Assembly (NCBI GenBank): GCA_023667095.1
Contig: JAMPAT010000018.1
Location: forward strand, 1-64,000
DNA: 64,000 nt
From: Bacteroidales bacterium
GTDB lineage: Bacteria; Bacteroidota; Bacteroidia; Bacteroidales; UBA932
Direction: 5' to 3'
The notes under the pieces are model-generated. The model was not told the DNA's origin, made no database searches, and saw only the letters and a list, made by a program, of their open reading frames with translations. How positions within the stretch are numbered: the first letter of the stretch is position 1; each line of letters begins with the position of its first letter. A program made the position numbers and the translations under genes. Positions 1 through 7,336 of this stretch are shown piece after piece.

Positions 1-117
1 GTCTAATTGCAGCTATCATGTCATGAAATTGCAATGTTCTCTTTAAAAGTGAAACCAAATGATTCCATTATCTTCCCGATAAAAACTTTTTTTGAGAATT
101 TTCAGGGTGATTAAAAT

Positions 118-563
118 CTACTTTTTAATAATTCTCCACATGCCACCTTTGGTTGGACCAACGTGTTCAATTATGGTCTTCAGCTCATCCATGTCGCGTT
201 TAATGGTGCGTTCATTGGCGTCAAGTAATTCGGCAATCTCCTTTATCGTAATTTTGGGATTTTGGTGGATAAGACCAATAATACCATGCTGTCGTTTACG
301 CCTTTTTATCGCCGTCTTTGTCTGTCCTGGCATATCGTCTAACGAGATATTCAGGTCATCATTGTTTAACTCTGTCACATTTTCTTGGGACATTTGGCCG
401 TTTCTTGGGACAGATTTGCGTAGGTAATGGAGAAAATGAATTGTGAACCACTATTAATCTCAACCTTATATCCAGGATAATAAAGCGGAGCATATCGCAT
501 AATATTGCGAGTTCCGGAACCCATATCCTCTACCCAAGAAAGTTCGTGAAAAACGCGGACCAA
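118..563 (-). pseudogene. Remnant of an AlbA/ATPase/winged-helix regulator
   Basis: Two overlapping minus-strand reading frames read as the C-terminal part of the RecG-like family (AlbA_2 domain, ATPase domain, winged helix). The upstream frame (563 to 375) holds FHELSWVEDMGSGTRNI, the usual motif near the end of the ATPase domain. The downstream frame (393 to 118) holds a helix-turn-helix (ITIKEIAELLDANERTIKR) of the type that follows it. They are offset by one frame and meet at a repeated segment, TTTCTTGGGACA at about 390 and 408, which suggests slippage in the low-complexity linker. The N-terminal AlbA domain is absent, and 564-720 shows no recognisable continuation. A complete relative lies at 57441-59261. 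It is probably non-functional. Confidence 0.6.
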
Positions 564-690
564 AAGATGAAGTCATTCGAGACATGGCCGGAATAAAGAT
601 TTTGCCGGAAATCACTCTCCAGAAGCCCTGTTTGGCAGGATTGTCCATTAATTTGGACTGATAGTACATCTGTGGGATTGGCAGTGTCAA

Positions 691-698
691 TACCTTTG
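691..698 (+). promoter_or_regulatory. Possible -7 box upstream of the GH127 gene
   Basis: TACCTTTG fits the Bacteroidetes -7 consensus TAnnTTTG and lies 22 bases before the start codon. No convincing -33 TTG was found at 19-21 bases spacing, so this is weak support. Confidence 0.3.
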
Positions 699-720
699 TG
701 GCGTAAAGACAAACTGCATA

Positions 721-2736
721 ATGATGACAACTTCAAGACTTTTAAGGTTCGGCTTCCTTTTAACGGTACTGTTTTCAGAACTCTCGTGCCGTCAGACGGT
801 TCAAGGCAATTATCTGTCCTCGCGCGCGCCTTTGGCACAAAGTGCCTTTATCGAACTGCCTGTCGGCTCTGTCAAGGCTGATGGATGGCTCCTGGAAATG
901 CTGTGCAGACAGCGTGACGGGCTGACAGGACATCTTGACGAACTGTATCCTGAAGTTGCCGGAGCACGTAACGGATGGCTCGGAGGTGATGGAGACCAAT
1001 GGGAGAGAGGCCCATATTGGATAGACGGATTGCTTCCGCTTGCCTATATCCTGGATGATGATATCCTTAAGGCAAAGGTAGAACCGTGGGTTGAATGGAT
1101 TCTTGCCTCGCAGCAGGAAAACGGACAGTTCGGCCCGTCCACAGACTATCCAAAGGAAGAAGGACTGCAGAGAGACAATTGCGAAGACTGGTGGCCACGT
1201 ATGGTTGCGTTAAAGATTTTGCAGCAGCATTATTCTGCAACAGGAGACGAAAGGGTCATCGGACTGATGACACGGTATTTTCGTTACCAGCTGGAGGCAC
1301 TGCCTGAAAAGCCTCTTGACAACTGGACCTTCTGGGCAAGATTCAGGGGTGGCGACAATCTGGCTTCAGTTTATTGGCTCTATAATATCACGGGGGATAA
1401 ATTCCTTTTGGAACTCGGAGAGTTATTGTATAGGCAGACTGTCCCGTTTACCGAAGATTTTCTTGCACACAATAAGCTTAGAGGTGTAGGGACAATCCAC
1501 AGTGTCAATCTTGCACAGGGGATGAAGACTCCTGTTGTCTACTGGCAGGCGCATCCTCAGCAAATCTATCTGGATGCAATGGATGCTGCATATGAAGACC
1601 TGGATGCTTTTCAGTCCTACCCGACCGGGATGTTTAGCGGAGATGAGGACATTCATGGCAATGATCCGACACAAGGGACTGAACTCTGTACGATAGTGGA
1701 ATATATGTTTTCTCTTGAGACCATGTATAAAATCACTGGTGATCCCCGTTATGCGGAACGGCTCGAAAAAGTCGCTTACAATGCCTTGCCGGCTCAGACT
1801 GATGACAATTATATGGTCCGTCAATATTTCCAGCAGGTAAATCAGATTGCACTTTTTGCCTCGGCCAAGAATTTCGATGTGAACCACGATGGATTGGACG
1901 CATGTTTCGGGCTGTTGACAGGTTATCCCTGCTGCACCGCCAATATGCACCAGGGCTGGCCGAAATTCACTTGCAATCTATGGTATGCAACCAATAAAGG
2001 TGGCCTGGCTGCCACCCAATATGCTCCTTGCCATGTGGAGGCGTTTGTTGCCGATGGTAAAAAGGTACGTATCAGCGAACACACAAATTACCCGTTCAAC
2101 GAAAATATTGTGTTTACCATAGACAGCATTGAAAGTCCTGCGGCATTTGAACTGGCACTGAGAATCCCGTCTTGGAGCAGACATACACGTATTTTGGTCA
2201 ATGGAGAGGAAATCGGATTTGACATAGACGGACGCAGCATGGCATCGCTGCTCCGTCAGTGGAAAGAAGGGGACAGGCTTGAACTGCAGCTTACTGCGAC
2301 TATAGACTATACACATTGGAAAGAGAATGCCAGAAGCGTTGAACGCGGCCCTCTTGTGTACGCCCTTGCGCTTGATCCTGAAGTTGAGGAAGTGCCTACA
2401 GGGGTTGCCACGCAAGGTGAAACTTATCTGAAAGTCAGCTCAAATCAAGCATGGAACTATGCGCTCATAGATAAGCAGGACATGGTGTTCAATGTCAAGG
2501 ACAATGATTCCTCCTATCCATGGAATATGGAAAATGCTCCAGGAATGATTGAAGCGAGGGCAGTCAAAGTCCCTGTCTGGAAAGAATATAACGGCATGGC
2601 GGGCCCTGTTCCGTTCAGCATTATGTATGGTATTGAAACAGAAGGGCCTGTAGAGACCATAAAAATGATTCCATACGGCTGTACAATGCTGAGGATTACA
2701 GAATTCCCTGTTGTCGGTGAACACGATGCATTATAA
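721..2736 (+). CDS. GH127-type glycoside hydrolase (DUF1680), lipoprotein
   Basis: 671 residues. A lipoprotein signal peptide ends in SELSC at about residue 23, so the enzyme is probably membrane-anchored. The body is the (alpha/alpha)6-barrel family of GH127 and relatives, whose known members are beta-L-arabinofuranosidases using a zinc-bound cysteine nucleophile. The expected ligands are present: E321 and C323 in GTELC, and C404 and C405 in YPCC. Their spacing matches the Glu-x-Cys and Cys-Cys ligands of the characterised enzyme HypBA1. E309 is a candidate acid/base. The next gene follows after 33 bases in the same direction, so it probably belongs to the PUL led by the HTCS. Related families (GH146 and others) share this fold, so the exact linkage is not certain. 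The start ATG is doubled (721 or 724) and no clear ribosome site is visible. Confidence 0.85.
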   Translation: MMTTSRLLRFGFLLTVLFSELSCRQTVQGNYLSSRAPLAQSAFIELPVGSVKADGWLLEMLCRQRDGLTGHLDELYPEVAGARNGWLGGDGDQWERGPYWIDGLLPLAYILDDDILKAKVEPWVEWILASQQENGQFGPSTDYPKEEGLQRDNCEDWWPRMVALKILQQHYSATGDERVIGLMTRYFRYQLEALPEKPLDNWTFWARFRGGDNLASVYWLYNITGDKFLLELGELLYRQTVPFTEDFLAHNKLRGVGTIHSVNLAQGMKTPVVYWQAHPQQIYLDAMDAAYEDLDAFQSYPTGMFSGDEDIHGNDPTQGTELCTIVEYMFSLETMYKITGDPRYAERLEKVAYNALPAQTDDNYMVRQYFQQVNQIALFASAKNFDVNHDGLDACFGLLTGYPCCTANMHQGWPKFTCNLWYATNKGGLAATQYAPCHVEAFVADGKKVRISEHTNYPFNENIVFTIDSIESPAAFELALRIPSWSRHTRILVNGEEIGFDIDGRSMASLLRQWKEGDRLELQLTATIDYTHWKENARSVERGPLVYALALDPEVEEVPTGVATQGETYLKVSSNQAWNYALIDKQDMVFNVKDNDSSYPWNMENAPGMIEARAVKVPVWKEYNGMAGPVPFSIMYGIETEGPVETIKMIPYGCTMLRITEFPVVGEHDAL

Positions 2737-2769
2737 GACATAATTAAAAACCTTTAAAACTAAATTCAA

Positions 2770-3387
2770 ATGAAAACTTTTAATTTTTTTGTTGTGGCCT
2801 TTACTGGTTCACTCCTTTGCCTGGGCTCATGCAGCAAGCCGGGAAACGCTACGGATGTAGATGACAATCAGAATCCCCAGCCACCTGTTACAGTGAAGTC
2901 ACTCGTTCTCGAGGATTTCGAGAATGGAGGGATGCTGGAGTGGACAGGAACAGATGGGGCAAGATTCGAGATTGCTGACAATCCGTCAAAGACAGGCATC
3001 AATACATCTGACAAAGTCGGCAAGGTAATCAACTCCGGCGCGATGTGGGAGTTTGCATGGTCAACATATTTTGGCCGTAAAGATTCAGAAGGCGAGTATT
3101 TCTATCTGGATTTTTCAAAAAATGGCTATATTGTCAAAATCAGTGTATTCAGTCCCAAGGCTGATTGCCCTGTTTTCCTGAAACTGGAAGGAGATGATGT
3201 AGATGCTAAAGAAATAGGAAATGTCAAAACCACTAAGGCCAATGAATGGGAGGTCCTCGAATTTGATTATGAGCCAATGGGGATGGTTGACGGGGCCTAC
3301 CGCAATTTTGTGATTCTATTCGATGCAGGAGTCGCAGAACAGCCGGGTGACTTCTATTTCGATGACATACAGCTTGTAAAAGAATAA
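2770..3387 (+). CDS. Small lipoprotein with a carbohydrate-binding-like beta-sandwich
   Basis: 205 residues. The signal peptide ends in LGSC (residues 18-21) and is followed by a Pro/Asn-rich spacer. The rest looks like a jelly-roll carbohydrate-binding module: LEDFENGG near the start, EWEVLEFDY in the middle and a terminal GDFYFDDIQL. The same pattern (EWE.L.FDF and WYFDDI) occurs in the N-terminal domains of the two propeller lipoproteins at 11867 and 13432, so the three proteins probably share this module. A surface glycan-binding role in this PUL is inferred from position and fold only. It lies between the GH127 gene and the HTCS gene, 12 bases before the latter. Confidence 0.65.
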   Translation: MKTFNFFVVAFTGSLLCLGSCSKPGNATDVDDNQNPQPPVTVKSLVLEDFENGGMLEWTGTDGARFEIADNPSKTGINTSDKVGKVINSGAMWEFAWSTYFGRKDSEGEYFYLDFSKNGYIVKISVFSPKADCPVFLKLEGDDVDAKEIGNVKTTKANEWEVLEFDYEPMGMVDGAYRNFVILFDAGVAEQPGDFYFDDIQLVKE

Positions 3388-3399
3388 TTTTGAAACGAC

Positions 3400-4119
3400 T
3401 TGAAACTATATAAAATACTTTGTCACTCTTTGCTGGGGCTTGCTGCACTGCTGTGTTTCCCGACCATCGCGCAATCGTTCGATACGGGGAGCTACGACAT
3501 AAGGCGGATAGACTCATCATACGGTTTAGGGTATTCATGGGTTTCTTCCATCAGCGGCAGTTCTGACGGATATATATGGTTTTCGACCATCTATGGCACG
3601 TACAGGTATGACGGCTATAGCTGTGAACCGTTCCTGTTTACAGCAGACGATGGCACCAATGCAGGAGTAAATTTTACCACAGAGACATCTGACGGTGCAA
3701 TATGGTTCGGAACAGCCAACTGCGGCCTGGTCCGCATGGACCCGATTACAATGCAACGTGAAACTCTCGTAGGTGGGTATGTCAACTGCATGGTGCAGAG
3801 CCGTGACGGAAGCCTGTGGGTGGGGACCATGGATGGCTTGTATCGCATGCACAAGGATGAAAATGCCTTTGCCGCACTCGAATCCATAGGGCAGCCGATT
3901 TTGTCCATTTGCGAATTGTCAAATGGAGAAATATATGCAGGAGGGACTGATGGTGTCTTGTATAAGTTCTCAGGTCAAGGACATGATAATGTAACCGATG
4001 AGCGGTATGACAGCGAAATTACTGTCATAAAGGAAGATCCCAGGGGTAGAGTCTGGCTCGGATTTTCATCCGATGGGGCCTTGCTCCTGGATTCTGATGG
4101 GGGGGGGAACTTGCTATAA
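3400..4119 (+). CDS. HTCS hybrid sensor-regulator, N-terminal fragment
   Basis: 239 residues. The first codon is TTG at 3400; no ATG gives a signal peptide in this frame. Residues 1-25 are a signal peptide ending in TIAQS. What follows is the start of a Reg_prop beta-propeller sensor domain with repeated blades (DGYIWFST, DGAIWFGT, DGSLWVGT). In HTCS proteins this periplasmic domain senses an oligosaccharide released by the PUL. The frame runs into a G9 tract at 4099-4107 and stops at 4119. The remaining blades and all signalling domains lie in the next frame, starting at 4073. A G8 tract would join both parts into one protein of about 1,310 residues, a normal HTCS length. Confidence 0.8.
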   Translation: MKLYKILCHSLLGLAALLCFPTIAQSFDTGSYDIRRIDSSYGLGYSWVSSISGSSDGYIWFSTIYGTYRYDGYSCEPFLFTADDGTNAGVNFTTETSDGAIWFGTANCGLVRMDPITMQRETLVGGYVNCMVQSRDGSLWVGTMDGLYRMHKDENAFAALESIGQPILSICELSNGEIYAGGTDGVLYKFSGQGHDNVTDERYDSEITVIKEDPRGRVWLGFSSDGALLLDSDGGGNLL

Positions 4120-7100
4120 GCCATCACTGGGCAACCTGAGCCATTCTATAGTACACGACATAGCATGTGACAGTTCAGGCCGGACATTTATAGGCACTGA
4201 ATATGGATTGACAGTTGTGGAGGATAATGGCACTGCAGCAATGCTGTATGCCGACGGTCTGGAATCCGCAATACTCGACAATAGCGTGTATAGTGTATAT
4301 GTTCATACGGATGGTTCCATCTGGCTTGGTACATTCTTTTCCGGAGTGAGTGCACTTCTGCCGCGTTCCAATCTCTTTTCTACAGGATTCTCTCCGGCTG
4401 AGGGCTTCAATGGGGTAGCGGTAAGTTCCTTTGCGATGAAGGATGGCTCGCTTTTCGTCGGCACAGAGTCGCATGGCCTGTTTGAGGACGGCAGGCATAT
4501 TCAACTCTCCGGCTCTTCGGACAATGTACATTCGGTTCTTGTTGATTCTGAAAACAACCTGTGGGCCGCACTTTATGGCTCAGGACTATATATGCGTCCG
4601 CAGGATTCGAAACATTTTTGTTGCTTTAATGAAGAGGGAGGGCTTCTTCCGAACAATGACGTCTACTGCGTAAGGCAGGCGTCGGACGGTAACATATACA
4701 TAGGGCTTAAATACGGAGGCCTCCATAGATTCAATGCTTCAAATAAACGTTTTGACAGGGTCGCGCGTGGGCTAAGTCCGTCCGCATTTGTATGGGATAT
4801 GCTAGACTGTGCTGGAGACCTTTATCTTGCGTGCTACAATTCAGGCATATTCCGCTACAGCATTTCAACGGACCAGGTTGAGAGGATTTCCACTTCGGCA
4901 ACTAAATTCGTATGCCTGAGAAAGTTGTCTGATGGACGCATATTTGCCGGGACAGAAAAGCAGGGCTTTGTAGTCTATGACCCGGAAACAGGTCATATTG
5001 CCGAAGGCTTTCCTGGCCAGGGTGAAACAAGGGAACTGACTGTCTATGCCGCAGAAGAAGACAATTCCGGCCATATATGGCTTTCTACAAACAGCGGAAT
5101 CTATTGCACCGGTTCTGATTTCAGCCATTTTATGCACTTCGGGAAAAATGACGGGCTTCCGGCAGACAGGTTTAACTATAATGCTTCATTCAGCAGGGAC
5201 AGTCTGCTGTACTTTGGCAGCACATCCGGCTATGTCGCTGTCAATCCGGCTCATTTGCCTCTGGACAGAAAGGAACGTAAAATTGTTTTAGGCAATCTCC
5301 ATGTCAATAATAGGCAGGTCAGTCCATCTTCAGATAAAGGGGCAATTCTCCGGTGTAATCTGGAACATGCAGCTGAACTTGTTTTCCCGTCAAGTGTAAA
5401 GTCCTGGAGGATTGACTTCACATGCAATGACATGTCTGTGAACAAGCCTGAATTTGCCTATCGCCTTCGCGGGCTTGACGACAATTTTGTCCATATCGGT
5501 TCTGCGCACAGTATCAATGTGAACGGTCTGAAGTATGGCAGATACAATCTTGAAATCTGCATTGTCAATCCTGACGGCAGCTTTGACGTGAGTGCATTGC
5601 GTTCCATTAAGGTCCGCATGAAGACACCTTTGACACTAAGTCCGGTTTTCCTGGCTGGCATTGCCCTGCTCTCACTCGGCCTGGTTTTCCTGATATTTTT
5701 CCTTGTGTATCAGAATTCGCACAACCGCCATGAACTTGAAATCTCCAGAATCGAAAGGGATAAGGAAAATGAAATCGCCAAAATCAAGTTGCGTTTTTTC
5801 GAGAATGTCTCGCATGAGTTCAAGACGCCACTTACACTTATTGTCGGTCCTCTCACTTACATCAAGGAACAGCGTGAAAGTCTTGACCAGGATGTATGGG
5901 ATAATTGCATTGAAATCATCAGGGCTAATGCAGACAAACTGTTCAGGCTTATAAACGAGCTGCTTAGTCTGAAGAATTCGGATCCGGAAAAACCGGTGCT
6001 GAGCGAAATCCCATTGAAGAAATTCATTGCTGAATGTCTTAAAGGCTACAGATGGATATTTGAGAGCTATTCGATAACGGTCGACATGGACGGGGTGGAC
6101 GATGAACTGGAAATCATTTCGGACACGCGTCTGCTGTCCAAAGTCCTGGATAATCTCATTTCAAATGCAGCCAAGCATACGGACCATGGCGGAAATGTAA
6201 GGATTGAGGCTGGCAAAGACGATGGCTTTGTCTGGCTTTCAGTCAGGAATACCGGAGACGGTATCACTCCGGAAAACCTGCCGCATGTCTTTGACCGCTT
6301 CTTCACGACAGAAGATTCGTCAGGAGTAGGCCTGGCGCATGTCAAGATGATTATGGATATCCTGGACGGCAAAATCGAAGCTTCTTCAATACAGGGAGAA
6401 TTCACTGAAATGAGGCTGTCTTTCCCTTGCTATAATTCATCCTCCGCCCTGCCGCGGAAGACAGAACTGGCAGAGGCTCTTCTGAACTATTGTACAGAAG
6501 ATGAGGATTTTTCCTTGCATCTCTCGCAATACGGCATAGACCAGGAAATTCTCGACAGGAGTGCAAATGAGACTACGGTGCTGATTGTAGACGATGACTA
6601 TAGCATCAGAAGCATCCTCTCAGATGTCTTTGGGCAGAGTTTCAAGGTGATTGCGACAGCCAGTGCCGAAGATGCCATGGGCATTATTGCCGGCAATCCT
6701 GTCGATATTGTCGTGTCAGACATTATGCTTGGGAAAACGACCGGAATAGATTTGTGCAAACGGGTAAGGCGTGATATCAATACCAGCCATATAAAAGTCA
6801 TACTTATGTCTGTTGTGTCGCAGACCGGCTACAAGATTGCGGCTTTTGAGGCCGGAGCTGATGCTTATATAGTCAAGCCGTTTGACTTCAAGGTGCTGGA
6901 ATTGATGATGCGCAACATGATTGCACATTCAATCATTTCCCAAAACCAGTACAAGATAAGCATTGATCCTGCGAAAGTGGAAGTCTGCGCATCAGGTGCG
7001 GATGAAAAATTCCTGCAAAGATGCGTGGCCGTAATCTTTGAAAACATTGAAAAAGAGGATTTCAATGTAGATTTCTTCTGCTCGCAACTGACAATGGGCA

Positions 7101-7336
7101 AAACTTCGCTCTACCGTAAGATCAAGGCACTTACAGGGGAAAGCATTGGAGAATTTATCCAGAACACAAAGTTGAAATATGCTGCCTCCTTGCTCTCCCG
7201 ACCGGAATATAGCATATCTGATATCGCCTATATGTCCGGATTCAATGACGTATATTATTTCTCGCGCGCATTCAAGAAATGCTTTGGCGTTTCACCAAAA
7301 ATGTGGCGCACCAACAAATTAAACCACAATGATTAG
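4073..7336 (+). CDS. HTCS hybrid sensor-regulator, main fragment
   Basis: 1087 residues as read, but the true start is probably at 3400, across the G9 tract. In order: the rest of the Reg_prop propeller (to about residue 400), a Y_Y_Y domain, one membrane helix (about 522-545), and a HisKA domain with H581 in NVSHEFKTPLT. An HATPase domain follows (DNLISNAAKHT), then a receiver domain with D883 in VSDIMLG, and a C-terminal AraC-type DNA-binding domain ending near MSGFNDVYYFSRAFKKCFG. This is the architecture of Bacteroidetes PUL regulators acting by phosphorelay on the neighbouring SusC/SusD genes. The stop overlaps the SusC start by 8 bases. Read alone, this fragment has no signal peptide and an incomplete propeller, so as sequenced the regulator is probably inactive. 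Confidence 0.88.
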   Translation: MGPCSWILMGGGTCYKPSLGNLSHSIVHDIACDSSGRTFIGTEYGLTVVEDNGTAAMLYADGLESAILDNSVYSVYVHTDGSIWLGTFFSGVSALLPRSNLFSTGFSPAEGFNGVAVSSFAMKDGSLFVGTESHGLFEDGRHIQLSGSSDNVHSVLVDSENNLWAALYGSGLYMRPQDSKHFCCFNEEGGLLPNNDVYCVRQASDGNIYIGLKYGGLHRFNASNKRFDRVARGLSPSAFVWDMLDCAGDLYLACYNSGIFRYSISTDQVERISTSATKFVCLRKLSDGRIFAGTEKQGFVVYDPETGHIAEGFPGQGETRELTVYAAEEDNSGHIWLSTNSGIYCTGSDFSHFMHFGKNDGLPADRFNYNASFSRDSLLYFGSTSGYVAVNPAHLPLDRKERKIVLGNLHVNNRQVSPSSDKGAILRCNLEHAAELVFPSSVKSWRIDFTCNDMSVNKPEFAYRLRGLDDNFVHIGSAHSINVNGLKYGRYNLEICIVNPDGSFDVSALRSIKVRMKTPLTLSPVFLAGIALLSLGLVFLIFFLVYQNSHNRHELEISRIERDKENEIAKIKLRFFENVSHEFKTPLTLIVGPLTYIKEQRESLDQDVWDNCIEIIRANADKLFRLINELLSLKNSDPEKPVLSEIPLKKFIAECLKGYRWIFESYSITVDMDGVDDELEIISDTRLLSKVLDNLISNAAKHTDHGGNVRIEAGKDDGFVWLSVRNTGDGITPENLPHVFDRFFTTEDSSGVGLAHVKMIMDILDGKIEASSIQGEFTEMRLSFPCYNSSSALPRKTELAEALLNYCTEDEDFSLHLSQYGIDQEILDRSANETTVLIVDDDYSIRSILSDVFGQSFKVIATASAEDAMGIIAGNPVDIVVSDIMLGKTTGIDLCKRVRRDINTSHIKVILMSVVSQTGYKIAAFEAGADAYIVKPFDFKVLELMMRNMIAHSIISQNQYKISIDPAKVEVCASGADEKFLQRCVAVIFENIEKEDFNVDFFCSQLTMGKTSLYRKIKALTGESIGEFIQNTKLKYAASLLSRPEYSISDIAYMSGFNDVYYFSRAFKKCFGVSPKMWRTNKLNHND
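4099..4107 (+). repeat. G9 homopolymer causing the HTCS frameshift
   Basis: Nine consecutive G. With nine, the frame from 3400 reads GGG three times and reaches TAA at 4117-4119. With eight, it would continue as D-G-G-G-T-C-Y-K into the long downstream frame. It could be a real slippage site or a sequencing error. Confidence 0.9.

Noticed and set aside
541..660. Plus-strand frame reading KKVREKRGPKDEVIRD
   Set aside because: It reads well for about 40 codons but overlaps the minus-strand remnant, has no clear start and matches no family I recognise.
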